16,725 nt of DNA from an uncultured Eggerthellaceae bacterium (GCA_910588435.1 CAJUPL010000038.1:1-16725); one strand, 5' to 3'; numbered from the stretch's first letter, positions 1 to 7,691 are shown. The notes: generated by a model not told the origin, from the sequence alone. Translations and numbers: made by a program.

Positions 1-18
1 CATTAAGCACGGGGAATT

Positions 19-54
19 GTCATTGACCTAATTGGTCATAATTAGGTCAATGAC
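19..54 (+). promoter_or_regulatory. Palindromic operator/promoter block
   Basis: A perfect 14-bp inverted repeat (GTCATTGACCTAAT at 19-32, its complement at 41-54, 8-base spacer) overlaps a second palindrome, TGACC-TAATT-GGTCA (24-38). Bases 1-28 match the reverse complement of 9456-9483 at 27 of 28 positions, and the following GGTCATAATTAG recurs at 9498-9509. This is seen directly. That it is a transcription-factor site, perhaps for the AraC protein at 8547-9398, is inference from its position at that gene's promoter. Transcription rightwards would enter the structured RNA at 113. Confidence 0.55.
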
Positions 55-58
55 ATCA

Positions 59-105
59 AGGCCGCTACTTTGAACAGCAGGGATGCTGTTCAAAGTTAAA
101 GGCCG
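59..105 (+). repeat. AGGCCG-flanked hairpin (P7-type), copy 1
   Basis: The sequence is AGGCCGCT, then a 13-bp perfect stem (67-79 with 84-96) closed by a GGGA loop, then TAAAGGCCG. The same frame, AGGCCGCT-stem-TAAAGGCCG, recurs at 563-610, 9724-9768 and 13315-13368 with different, still self-complementary stems. It is a module of the intergenic repeat family, here standing just before the structured RNA. Confidence 0.7.
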
Positions 106-112
106 CAATGAA

Positions 113-412
113 TGAAGCGCGGCGTGAGCCGCGTAAGCCGGACCGAGCGGAGCGAGGCTGAAGGATGGGGAAGTTTAGGCGGAAAAAGGAATAGGTTCAG
201 CCTTGAGCCGCCGAGTTTTCGGAGGGGCCCCGTTAGGGGTCCCGACGAAAACGGCGATGCCTCCCCTACTCACTGGTGGCGAAGCATGCGATGGCTGGTA
301 CCCGAGCGTTTCTGAGGACCAAGGGAAATATGGTAAAAAGCGAAGCACCATATTTCTCTGCCAGTCCGAAGCCTAGCGAGGGTGCCGGCCATCGCGGGCG
401 AGCGGGGTAAGG
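113..412 (+). ncRNA. Candidate large structured non-coding RNA, unknown class
   Basis: The stretch folds into many strong helices. They include a stem 118-123/128-133 with a GTGA (GNRA) loop; 178-182/208-212; 216-221/246-251 enclosing 224-231/236-243 with loop GTTA; and a 15-bp helix 289-303/380-394. Inside the last lie GGAC 316-319/GTCC 364-367 and a 13-bp stem 322-334/347-359. An 8-bp pairing 155-162/196-203 crosses the 178-182 helix and could be a pseudoknot. At least four pairs are G-U on the + strand and would be A-C mismatches on the other strand, so the RNA reads rightwards. I see no RNase P, SRP, tmRNA or 6S signature. The ends are estimates. An RNA-guided-nuclease or retron RNA is conceivable, but no partner gene is in the window. 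Short ORFs here look spurious. Confidence 0.65.
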
Positions 413-664
413 GTTGGAGCCGGAATTGTCCGGATTGGTGATCTGCGCCAGGCTAGATCGCCTGAGCTGGTGCTGGCTTCCGGGTGCTCGCAGGCTAGCG
501 CCTGCGTTACGCATTGCTGTCGCAATGCTGCGTCTCCAATGGAGACGCCCACAAAGCTTTTTAGGCCGCTACATGGTTGTGAATGAAATGAACAACCATG
601 TTAAAGGCCGCTATGAAAGGAGCGGGCACATAGTGCCCGCGACACCGGATCAGGGCAGCAAGGG
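411..664 (+). repeat. Hairpin-rich intergenic repeat, copy A
   Basis: The modules in order are: CCGGA 430-434 pairing with TCCGG 479-483 around a CAGGC/GCCTG hairpin (449-453/460-464); GCAGGC-TAGC-GCCTGC (490-505); GCATTGC-TGTC-GCAATGC (511-528); GCGTCTCC-AAT-GGAGACGC (530-548) followed by CCCACA; the AGGCCGCT-stem-TAAAGGCCG module (563-610, 10-bp stem 571-580/592-601); a GCGGGCA/TGCCCGC hairpin (622-640); and a closing GGCAGCAAGG. The same order is found in copies B, C and D. This copy lies between the candidate RNA and the hydrolase operon. Confidence 0.8.
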
Positions 665-708
665 CGCAGGAGCAGGAGCAGCATCACAGGCAACCTGTTG
701 ACCGGCCG

Positions 709-739
709 TTGACGCTTGAGGAGCTGGCCGTGCTAGAGT
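709..739 (+). promoter_or_regulatory. Possible promoter of the hydrolase operon
   Basis: TTGACG (709-714) and TAGAGT (734-739) resemble -35 and -10 boxes, although the 19-base spacer is long. A second TTGAC lies 11 bases upstream (698-702), giving a direct repeat of the half-site also seen in the tetR operators. The hydrolase start follows about 60 bases later. Weak evidence. Confidence 0.3.
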
Positions 740-799
740 GGGCAGAAAGCACCAGCAACAGCAACAACACTAGCAACAGCAAGTAGAAGGTTGCAGCCC

Positions 800-1819
800 A
801 TGGCACTCAACAAAGCAGCTCTGGCCGCCGTGAAGGCCATCACGAAGCTCAAATCCGGCAACATCCAGGACTCATACAAGCAGCAGCGCATCGCCGAGGA
901 CGCAACATCCAAGCTCACGGTTGCAAGCCCGCGCTGTCGCATCGACGACACATTCGCGAAAGCCAAAGACGGCTATGAGATCCCGCTCAAGGTGTTCACG
1001 CCACTAGACATAGACTTCTCGCTCAAGAGCGGCCTGCATGTGAGCGAAGATCACAAGGGCACCATCCTATACTTCCACGGCGGCGGCTGGGCGAACGGGG
1101 ATGTGGACTTCTACACGGATTCCTGCATGCGTACCGCGCTCAAGCTTGAGCGCCGCGTCATCTCCGTTGATTACCGTCGCTCCCCTGAGAGCAAGTTCCC
1201 ACAAGCGCCCGAGGACTGCTACGAGGTGGCGCGCCAGCTCTTCGCAGGAATGCTGATCCCAGACGTTGACCCTGAGCACATCGTGCTCATGGGGGACTCA
1301 GCCGGCGGTGACCTCACGGCGGTGGTGTCGCTCATGGCGCGTGACCGCCAGGAGTTCACGCCGCGCACGCAGGTGCTCCTCTACCCGCTCACCTACAATG
1401 ACCACAGCCTGGACACCATCTTCCCGTCAGTGATAGAGAACGGCGAAGACTACCTGCTGACGCGTGAGGACATAGAGGGCTACATCAACCTATATCTGAA
1501 CGGACCGGAGGACTACCAGAACCCCTACTTCGCGCCGCTTCTGGCCCCAAGCTTGGCGAACCAACCTCGCACGCTGGTCATCAGCGCTGAGTACTGCCCG
1601 CTGCGCGACGAGGGGGAAACGTTCGCCGCGCGCATAGAGGCAGACGGCGGTGAGGCCGCATGCTACAGGATGCTTGACGGCGTGCATGGCTACTTCCTCT
1701 ACCCTTCCATCTTGAGCCTCGTTCGCGACACCTACCGCATCATCCAGCACTTCCTAGACGATGAACCGCTGCCCGAAGAAGAGCCTCCCAGATGGCTAGA
1801 GCTTCTTGGTACAGACTAG
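800..1819 (+). CDS. Alpha/beta hydrolase, HSL/family IV type
   Basis: A 339-residue serine hydrolase of the hormone-sensitive-lipase type. The oxyanion-hole motif HGGGW is at residues 93-97, the nucleophile elbow GDSAGGD has Ser167, and the likely acid and base are Asp270 (CPLRDEG) and His296 (GVHGYF). It would cleave ester bonds; the substrate is unknown. No signal peptide is seen, so it is probably cytoplasmic. ATG at 800 is chosen because AGAAGG (785-790) sits 9 bases upstream; a TTG at 791 is less likely. Its end overlaps the next gene by 28 bases. The neighbours (acyltransferase-like enzyme and two membrane proteins) suggest a role in making or remodelling an acylated envelope compound, which is inference. 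Confidence 0.85.
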   Translation: MALNKAALAAVKAITKLKSGNIQDSYKQQRIAEDATSKLTVASPRCRIDDTFAKAKDGYEIPLKVFTPLDIDFSLKSGLHVSEDHKGTILYFHGGGWANGDVDFYTDSCMRTALKLERRVISVDYRRSPESKFPQAPEDCYEVARQLFAGMLIPDVDPEHIVLMGDSAGGDLTAVVSLMARDRQEFTPRTQVLLYPLTYNDHSLDTIFPSVIENGEDYLLTREDIEGYINLYLNGPEDYQNPYFAPLLAPSLANQPRTLVISAEYCPLRDEGETFAARIEADGGEAACYRMLDGVHGYFLYPSILSLVRDTYRIIQHFLDDEPLPEEEPPRWLELLGTD

Positions 1820-3117
1820 ATAACGTAGGTAAGTTCTACTCAGCACAAGCCGGAAGGTCCGCGCAGACGGTCTTCCGCATTGCCGCTGAGATGACAGAGC
1901 CGGTTGACGCAAATGCGCTGCAGCAAGCGCTGGATGCGGTCATCGACGCGTTCCCAAGCTTCAACGTGATGCTGCGCTCAGGCCTCTTCTGGCACTACCT
2001 TGAGCAATCCCCTGCCCCTCTCAGAGTGCAGGAAGAGCATCTGCCCATCTGCTTTGGGCTGCACGCAGACCTCAAGAGCGTGCTCACGCGCGTGAGCTAC
2101 TACGAAAGGCGCATCAACGTTGAAGTGTCGCACATGATCTCTGACGGGCGCGGCACGTTGGAGCTGTTCAAGGCGCTGATCGGGCACTACGTTCGCATCA
2201 GATACGGCGTTGACGCGGCCGTTGAGCCATATGAGGCAACCACGGATCAGAAGGCAGAGGACAGCTTCTCTAAGAACTATGACCGCAGCGCATCTGCGAA
2301 GGACTCAGCACCTGACGCCTATCACGTGAGCGGCTGGAAGGACCAAGCCGCGCCAACGTTCATGGAATACCACGTGCAGGCAAGCGCCATGCACAGCCTT
2401 GCCAAGCAGATGGGGGTGTCGGTCACATCCCTTTTGATAGCCGCCATCATCTGCGCCATCCGCCAGACCATGCCAGCGTCCGAGCGCAACCGCGCTATCC
2501 GCATGGACGTCCCCGTTGACCTCAGGCGCTTCTTCGGCTCATCAACCTTGCGAAACTTCTTCGGGCTGGCATACGTCTCCTACGTGCCAGGCCCTGTTGA
2601 CGAGCCGCTGGCCACGGTTGCCGCCAACGTGCAAGCGCAGATCGCGTCCGCCACTGAGGCGCCTGTGCTGAAGCGGCGCATGAACCGCATGATCAAGTTG
2701 GAGAAGAACCCTTTCTTGCGGGTGGCTCCCCTGTTCCTGAAGGATGCCGTGCTGAACATTGCCGCGAAGGCGGCCGAGCGCGAGGTGACAACCACAACCT
2801 CCAGCCTTGGGGTGATCCGCCTGCCCGATGCTGCCGCTCCATACGTGAGGAGCATGAGCGTGCTCACGTCAACGAGCGGGATCAACTTCGTGGCTTGCAC
2901 GTTCGAAGACGACATGAGCATCGGCATCTCCAGCATCTACGTGAGCCACCAGATAGTGCGGAACCTCGTTCGCCTGCTGAGCGATGAGGGAATACACGGC
3001 ACGCTTGATGTGAGCAAGGGTGCCCTTGAGGTGGACGATCAGCTCAAGCAGGCCGCGCTTGAGAGCAAGCTCTTGGCTGTGAGCGATGGCTGGAGACGGC
3101 ATCAGGAGGCAAGATGA
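1792..3117 (+). CDS. Condensation/alcohol-acetyltransferase-like protein
   Basis: A 441-residue protein of the CoA-dependent acyltransferase / NRPS-condensation superfamily. The hallmark HxxxDG is present as HMISDG (His114, Asp118, Gly119), and a second half with the substrate-tunnel fold follows. The opening WYRLDNVGKFY is typical of an uncharacterised group found beside alpha/beta hydrolases and DUF6320 proteins. His114 would act as base to acylate a hydroxyl or amine; donor and acceptor are unknown. The start lies inside the hydrolase gene and the stop (3115-3117) overlaps the start of the next gene, so the three are translationally coupled. No membrane segment is evident. The superfamily is secure; the alcohol acetyltransferase label is only by resemblance. 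Confidence 0.8.
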   Translation: MARASWYRLDNVGKFYSAQAGRSAQTVFRIAAEMTEPVDANALQQALDAVIDAFPSFNVMLRSGLFWHYLEQSPAPLRVQEEHLPICFGLHADLKSVLTRVSYYERRINVEVSHMISDGRGTLELFKALIGHYVRIRYGVDAAVEPYEATTDQKAEDSFSKNYDRSASAKDSAPDAYHVSGWKDQAAPTFMEYHVQASAMHSLAKQMGVSVTSLLIAAIICAIRQTMPASERNRAIRMDVPVDLRRFFGSSTLRNFFGLAYVSYVPGPVDEPLATVAANVQAQIASATEAPVLKRRMNRMIKLEKNPFLRVAPLFLKDAVLNIAAKAAEREVTTTTSSLGVIRLPDAAAPYVRSMSVLTSTSGINFVACTFEDDMSIGISSIYVSHQIVRNLVRLLSDEGIHGTLDVSKGALEVDDQLKQAALESKLLAVSDGWRRHQEAR

Positions 3118-3770
3118 TGGAATGTCCGAAGTGCCGCATCCGCCTCACGGGCGCGCTTGACCAGTGCCCGCTTTGCGGCAGTCCGCTTGAGGGCACGCCC
3201 GTGCCAAGCCCGTATCCGTGCCTTCCCGTGCAAAGGGCCAGCAAGAGATCGCAGCTGATATTGGCAGCCGCAACCGTTGCCGCTCTTGTTGCATGGATCG
3301 TCATCTGCTTCGTGCTCAGCGTGAGCGTGCCCATCGGGCTGGCCGTTGTGGCGGCGCTGGCGCTCAACTACATCTTCGCCAGGAACCTGATGGTGCACTC
3401 GCCCAACGCGCTGCGCGCCATCAAGCGCTACTTCCTCGTGCTCATGATGATGGCGCTCCTCTGGTTCGCGGCTACGGGCAGCACTATAGCGTGCACGTTC
3501 GTCATCCCCGCCATCTCCATCACAGCCATCCTCTTCGACGTGGTGCTGCTGATCCTGCTTGGCAACCGCATGGTGGAGGAGTACGCGAAGTACCTGCTGC
3601 ATGACATCGTGTTCGGAGCTGTGCCGCCGCTGCTGATCCTGACCGGATGCGTGAGCTGGCCGCCTCTGACGTGGGCCTGCCCCGTGCTAGCCGCGCTCAT
3701 GGTGGCGGGGCTTGCCATCAGCAGCAGGAAGACGGTTGCGAACGAGGCCCGCAAGCTGTTCAATGCGTGA
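3117..3770 (+). CDS. DUF6320-like zinc-ribbon membrane protein
   Basis: A 217-residue protein with an N-terminal zinc ribbon (CPKC...CPLC; Cys3, 6, 17 and 20) followed by about six membrane helices in three hydrophobic pairs. This matches what I recall of DUF6320 proteins, which occur next to a hydrolase and a condensation-type enzyme; no biochemical function is established to my knowledge. AGGAGG (3104-3109) favours the second of two adjacent ATGs (3117, spacing 7) over 3114. The ribbon would face the cytoplasm and could dock the two upstream enzymes at the membrane (inference). Confidence 0.75.
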   Translation: MECPKCRIRLTGALDQCPLCGSPLEGTPVPSPYPCLPVQRASKRSQLILAAATVAALVAWIVICFVLSVSVPIGLAVVAALALNYIFARNLMVHSPNALRAIKRYFLVLMMMALLWFAATGSTIACTFVIPAISITAILFDVVLLILLGNRMVEEYAKYLLHDIVFGAVPPLLILTGCVSWPPLTWACPVLAALMVAGLAISSRKTVANEARKLFNA

Positions 3771-3817
3771 GGGATGGCGCGCAAACCCGGAAGGCTGATG
3801 AGGACTTGAAAGGGCGC

Positions 3818-5269
3818 ATGAGAGACAACGTTCATAGCAACGCAGCACCTGAGGCGCTCCGCTATTTCGTCACAGCGTGCGTGCTCATGGCATGCCTCTT
3901 CGCATTGAGCAAGCTGGCGCCCGTGCTCCCCATGTGGGCGCTGCTACCCTTTCTGATCGCATTCGCCGTGCTGTCCACCATGGGCGCGCTCTACCACACC
4001 GTGGTCTGGCGCTTCCACAAGCAATACAAGCTGGTGGCGGGCGGCACGCTCTCCTACTACAACCGCCGCTGGCGGGTCTGGTTCGCGGGATTCATGGTGG
4101 CGTCTTTGGTATCCGCATTCCTGTTCATGCTGGAGTCCCCGAAATGGGACGCGCTGGAATGGGCGCTCCTCTGCGCGGCCATTCCCATCTACTACGTGGT
4201 CTTCAAAGCGTCCGAAAGCTTCCTGAGCCGGGAATATGCGCCAAGGTTCTACAAGTCACGCGCCATGATCTTGAGCTTCTGGATAGTGGGGATCGCACTC
4301 TGCCTTCTGTATGCCATCCTGACATCCGTGCTCCCGGGCCCCGAATACGCCAGCTTGCAGGCCGCGTTCGACGCCACTCCCAAGCACTACGCTGCCTCAC
4401 CCTCGGCGCTGATGGTTGACCTGGATAGGCTGACGTCATTTGCGGACGGGCTCACCTCATTCGGTATGCTCGAGCTTCAAGGCGCGTCGTACGTGCTGGG
4501 GCTCATCTGCCGGTTCGTCGTGTATGCGGCTGTCTTCTTCAGCCTTGTGAATCAGTTCGGTTTCTGCCTGCTGACGCCTGAAGAGATGAGGAGCGAATTC
4601 CAGCTTTTGCCCGTATATGACGAACAAAGCGGCAACTTTGAGCGCCCTGAGCAAGGACGCAGTCTTGACAAGGTCTACCTTGCGGTGTTCGCTTGCGTGG
4701 TGATAGCCGCAAGCGCCATCCTGCTTGGCCTTGAAGGGGCGGCTGAGCATGCGCGCGCAAGCGAAGAGCAGACGGCCATTGAGGCGTTCATCGATGAGCA
4801 GACGGCGCTGGCTGTGCATGTGCTTGATGGCGAATACGGGCGCATGAAGAGCTCTGAAGAGGTGCGTGCGCAGATGCGCGAAGAGCTTGAACCGCTGGTG
4901 AATGACTACTATGACGGCTGCCGTGAGAACGTTGCCGAATACGTCAGCTGGCGGAAGTCGCCTTTGGGGATGCTCAGCAATTGGGCTTCCGACGACGATG
5001 GAGACAGGGCTCACTTCAAGGATGGCATCACCAAGGACGTGAGCGATGCTGAGATAGAGCGCGTATACGGGGAGTATGAGGACAGGCTGTCTGTGCTGGA
5101 TCAGACCCAGGCGCGCGCAAGCTGGCTGAACCTCTGGTCTGTGCTGGAAGCGTCTGCGTACAGTCAACAAGTCCAAGAGCTCTTCGCGAATGAGGACGAC
5201 CTAGAGGCCAAGGCACTGGCCGTGATAGAGGCCGCCCGCCAGAACACCCTCTCTGAGCTTGGCGCTTGA
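3818..5269 (+). CDS. Unrecognised seven-helix membrane protein
   Basis: A 483-residue protein I cannot assign to a family. It has about seven hydrophobic segments: two near the N-terminus, four in the middle, and one near residues 290-312 (VYLAVFACVVIAASAILLGL). A soluble, charged, mostly helical C-terminal region of about 160 residues follows. ATG at 3818 is preferred because the upstream frame runs inside the previous gene and is low-quality; AAAGGG lies just upstream but close. It follows the DUF6320-like gene by 47 bases on the same strand and is probably the last gene of the operon. A sensor, transporter or assembly role would be guesswork. Confidence 0.75.
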   Translation: MRDNVHSNAAPEALRYFVTACVLMACLFALSKLAPVLPMWALLPFLIAFAVLSTMGALYHTVVWRFHKQYKLVAGGTLSYYNRRWRVWFAGFMVASLVSAFLFMLESPKWDALEWALLCAAIPIYYVVFKASESFLSREYAPRFYKSRAMILSFWIVGIALCLLYAILTSVLPGPEYASLQAAFDATPKHYAASPSALMVDLDRLTSFADGLTSFGMLELQGASYVLGLICRFVVYAAVFFSLVNQFGFCLLTPEEMRSEFQLLPVYDEQSGNFERPEQGRSLDKVYLAVFACVVIAASAILLGLEGAAEHARASEEQTAIEAFIDEQTALAVHVLDGEYGRMKSSEEVRAQMREELEPLVNDYYDGCRENVAEYVSWRKSPLGMLSNWASDDDGDRAHFKDGITKDVSDAEIERVYGEYEDRLSVLDQTQARASWLNLWSVLEASAYSQQVQELFANEDDLEAKALAVIEAARQNTLSELGA

Positions 5270-5288
5270 TGCAGGGGGCTGAGGCCTA

Positions 5289-5321
5289 GGGGTGCAACTC
5301 AAATGAGTGCGCCAGCGCCCC
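5289..5321 (+). terminator. Hairpin after the operon, no U-tract
   Basis: GGGGTGC (5289-5295) pairs with GCGCCCC (5315-5321), with one G-U pair. Inside, GCA-A-CTC and GAGTGC form a second short stem. It lies 20 bases after the stop of the membrane-protein gene, but no run of T follows, so intrinsic termination is uncertain. Confidence 0.3.
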
Positions 5322-5349
5322 AAGGCCGCAAGGGCATCACGTTCAAGCG

Positions 5350-5403
5350 TTGACGCATCGTCAATTGTGTTCATTGACCCAGTGTCAATGCGCGGAGTAT
5401 CGT
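5350..5403 (+). promoter_or_regulatory. tetR promoter with two palindromic operators
   Basis: There are two sites: TTGAC-GCATC-GTCAA (5350-5364) and CATTGAC-CCAGT-GTCAATG (5372-5390), with centres 24 bp apart. The second covers a likely -35 TTGACC (5374-5379); TATCGT (5398-5403) could be the -10 after 18 bases. Palindromes on their own promoter are typical of autorepressing TetR proteins. The predicted transcript start is within a few bases of the ATG at 5414. Confidence 0.55.
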
Positions 5404-5413
5404 CTTTGCCATC

Positions 5414-6031
5414 ATGGGAAAGACGAGAGCTGACATACCAGATGCCTCATGTGCAGCATCCGCAGCATCAAGTGAGCGACGCGCACAGATCATAGCTTGC
5501 GCCTATGAGCTCTACCAAGAGAAGGGCCTTTCCCGCACCACCATCAAAGACGTGACAGAGCGCGTAGGCGTCACGCGCACGCTCTTCTACCACTACTTCC
5601 CTGACAAGGACGCGCTCACATCCGCAGTGCTAGACGCATACATAGATGAGTTCGTGGAATCCCTCCAGCACTGGAACGCGGGGCGCCGCGAAGGGGACAT
5701 CGAACACGCTCTCTCATCTGTGGTGAAGCTCCTCAGGTTAGGGCTGTTCGAGAACGACCCCTTCCACATAGCACTGGCCTCGCGTGAGAACGCAGCGCTC
5801 TACTTGGAGTTCGTCAATCGCGTGGCTGACCACGCGGCAACCTACATCATCGAGACCACCGTGCAAGACTACGCGGAGCTCCACGAGGTTCGGATCGATC
5901 ACCTGTATGAGACGTTCTACGTGCTCATCTTGGGTGTGATCGGGTATCTGCGCAAGCACCCAAGCGCTGATGACGCCGTCATCGCTGACGTGATCGCGCA
6001 GACGCTCCATATGGACAGGCCGGAAGCCTAG
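5414..6031 (+). CDS. TetR/AcrR family transcriptional regulator
   Basis: A 205-residue one-component repressor. The N-terminal helix-turn-helix domain (about residues 22-70) ends in the family signature VGVTRTLFYHYFPDKDAL. The rest is the all-helical ligand and dimer domain, whose ligand cannot be read from sequence. The ATG at 5414 has no Shine-Dalgarno at proper distance and lies close to the predicted transcription start, so translation may be leaderless, which is common in actinobacteria. The stop is 15 bases before the DUF5692-like gene, so the two are probably one transcript. It may also act on the hydrolase operon upstream. Confidence 0.88.
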   Translation: MGKTRADIPDASCAASAASSERRAQIIACAYELYQEKGLSRTTIKDVTERVGVTRTLFYHYFPDKDALTSAVLDAYIDEFVESLQHWNAGRREGDIEHALSSVVKLLRLGLFENDPFHIALASRENAALYLEFVNRVADHAATYIIETTVQDYAELHEVRIDHLYETFYVLILGVIGYLRKHPSADDAVIADVIAQTLHMDRPEA

Positions 6032-6046
6032 GGAAAGGACAGGGAA

Positions 6047-7216
6047 ATGCTATTCGACGTCTACGGCCCGAATGCGATCTACCAATGGTTGGGGCTCTTC
6101 ATGGTGCTCATCGCACTGATCTTGCTGAACGAGTTCGCAAGGCGAACCAAAGCGGGTGGCATCTTCATGTTCTTCGGCGTGTGCGGCTTCATGACGGTGT
6201 ACTGCATCGCCGTCACCGTAGGCGCCGCTGCTGGCGCTGACTGGGCGGTGAACAACCCAACGGTCACCACCATGAACGGCTGGTTCCATTACGCGAAGGT
6301 CTACGCCGCAACCGCGGGCTGCATAGGCTTCATGATGATCAAGTACTCTTGGACGAAGGTTGGCCGTTCGCACTGGTTCAAGGCGTTCCCGTTCGTGATC
6401 GTTGCCATCAACATCCTGATCGCCGTGGCCTCTGACCTTGAGAGCGCGTTCATGGCTTGGGGCACCAGCTTCGTATCCTCCGAGGGCGTGGTGCTGAACG
6501 GCGGCTGGCACAACGTGTTCAACGCAACCGCTGGCATCCTGAACATCCTCTGCATGACCGGCTGGTTCGGCATCTACATCTCCAAGAAGCGCCAGGACAT
6601 GCTCTGGCCTGACATGACTTGGGTCTTCATCATCGCGTATGACCTGTGGAACTTCTGCTACACCTACAACTGCCTGCCCACGCACTCTTGGTACTGCGGC
6701 ATCGCGCTGCTGCTGGCGCCTACCATCGCGGGGCTGATCTGGAACAAGGGCGGCTGGATCCAGAACCGCGCCTTCACGCTGGCGATCTGGTGCATGTTCG
6801 CGCAGATGGTGCCCATGTTCGTGAACGACTCCATCTTCGCTGTGCAGTCCGTGAACGACCCGGCCGTGAACACCGTGGTGTCATTGATAGCTCTGTTCGC
6901 GAATGTGGCCGCGCTGGCATACATCATCTATCGCTCCAAGAAGCTTGGCGTGAACCCCTACAAGCAAGAGGTCTTCGTGGGAACGAAGGACTTCCGTCAG
7001 GCCATGGCGCGCCGTGCTTCCACTGAGTACCTGCTTGAGACTGAGCCGAAGAGCGCAACGCCCACTGAGATCGCTGAGATGGTGGCCTACAACGCGCTGC
7101 CTGTTGAGGGCCAGACCGGGTTCGTATACGAGGCTGTGACCGTGAGCGCTGATCACAAGGACGTGAGCGTCACCACCATTGAAGAGCGGGACGGGGAGAG
7201 CTCCAGGCGCGAATAG
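6047..7216 (+). CDS. DUF5692-like multi-pass membrane protein
   Basis: A 389-residue protein with about nine membrane helices. It begins YQWLGLFMVLIALILLNEFA and has several aromatic-rich segments (for example WNFCYTYNCLPTHSWYCG). A roughly 75-residue charged C-terminal tail is probably cytoplasmic. I recognise the pattern as DUF5692, a family of unknown function; this is from memory and unsearched. ATG at 6047 is preceded by AAGGACAGGG. It follows the TetR gene by 15 bases and is followed by a strong terminator, so TetR plus this protein form a two-gene unit. By analogy with other tetR-membrane protein pairs it could be an efflux or stress-response protein, which is inference. Confidence 0.75.
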   Translation: MLFDVYGPNAIYQWLGLFMVLIALILLNEFARRTKAGGIFMFFGVCGFMTVYCIAVTVGAAAGADWAVNNPTVTTMNGWFHYAKVYAATAGCIGFMMIKYSWTKVGRSHWFKAFPFVIVAINILIAVASDLESAFMAWGTSFVSSEGVVLNGGWHNVFNATAGILNILCMTGWFGIYISKKRQDMLWPDMTWVFIIAYDLWNFCYTYNCLPTHSWYCGIALLLAPTIAGLIWNKGGWIQNRAFTLAIWCMFAQMVPMFVNDSIFAVQSVNDPAVNTVVSLIALFANVAALAYIIYRSKKLGVNPYKQEVFVGTKDFRQAMARRASTEYLLETEPKSATPTEIAEMVAYNALPVEGQTGFVYEAVTVSADHKDVSVTTIEERDGESSRRE

Positions 7217-7245
7217 CGCAAGCCCTGCCTGCACACCTGCTTTCG

Positions 7246-7274
7246 AAACGAGCCGCACACGTTGCGGCTCGTTT
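7246..7274 (+). terminator. Intrinsic terminator after the DUF5692-like gene
   Basis: An 11-bp perfect stem, AAACGAGCCGC (7246-7256) with GCGGCTCGTTT (7264-7274), a 7-base loop, and a T-rich tail (GCTATTTTGG). It starts 30 bases after the stop. Confidence 0.85.
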
Positions 7275-7295
7275 GCTATTTTGGCCGCCTTGCTG

Positions 7296-7372
7296 CCACA
7301 GCTGCGCCTACCCTCCCCTCAAGAGTGGGCAATACGCTTTCCCTGTGGGTGCTTGCATTGCTTGTTGCAGCT
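7296..7372 (-). repeat. Inverted, degenerate hairpin units before repeat B
   Basis: Read on the minus strand, this holds one or two decayed copies of the AAT-loop hairpin unit (CAGCTGC...AAT...CACCCACA and GCCCACTCTTGAGGGG). They lie opposite in orientation to copy B, which follows. The corresponding stretch before copy D (12983-13100) is better preserved. The stems here no longer pair perfectly. Confidence 0.5.
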
Positions 7373-7400
7373 ACCTAGAAGCCCGAAGGGCGAGAAAGTA

Positions 7401-7691
7401 GCGAAATGAGGGTGATAACCCGAAATATCCGGATAGTTGGTCTGCGCCAGGCAAGGTTGCCTGACCAGTTGCTGGGAGCCAGGTGCTCTTGCCCTGCCGG
7501 GCAAGTTACGCATTGCTAGCGCAATGCTGCGTCTCCAATGGAGACGCCCACAAGTGGGGAGGGTTGCAGCTGCGATGCAGCCGCCCACATGAAAAGGGGA
7601 GATGAGCGTGAGCAACATGCGGGATGTTAAAGGCCGTTCTCAAAGGAGCGGGCATGATCTTTGCCCGCGACACATCTTTGGGAGAGCAAGA
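7401..7691 (+). repeat. Hairpin-rich intergenic repeat, copy B
   Basis: Same module order as copy A: CAGGC/GCCTG (7448-7463), CTTGCCC-TGCC-GGGCAAG (7488-7505), GCATTGC-TAGC-GCAATGC (7510-7527), GCGTCTCC-AAT-GGAGACGC (7529-7547). A second unit with GCTGC-GAT-GCAGC follows. The next module has only its right half (GATGTTAAAGGCCG, 7622-7636), then GCGGGCA/TGCCCGC (7648-7668). The 3' end overlaps the end of the EamA gene on the other strand. Confidence 0.8.

Noticed and set aside
113..412. RNase P RNA, tmRNA, SRP RNA or 6S RNA for the structured region.
   Set aside because: The conserved signature segments of these RNAs, such as the RNase P GAGGAAAGTCCGGGC block and the tmRNA tRNA-like ends, are absent.
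113..412. Guide RNA of an IscB/TnpB or a retron RNA.
   Set aside because: No nuclease, HNH protein or reverse transcriptase is in the window; kept only as a possibility for the orphan RNA.
112..701. ORFs at 112-315 (+), 266-514 (-) and 414-701 (+).
   Set aside because: Arg/Pro-rich translations with no domain; they overlap the structured RNA and the repeat and have no credible ribosome sites.
751..783. CAGCAA-type triplet repeat before the hydrolase gene.
   Set aside because: Short and imperfect; explained by simple low complexity in a leader.
4457..5176. A 239-residue minus-strand ORF inside the membrane-protein gene.
   Set aside because: Antisense shadow of a well-supported gene, His/Arg-rich, no start signals.
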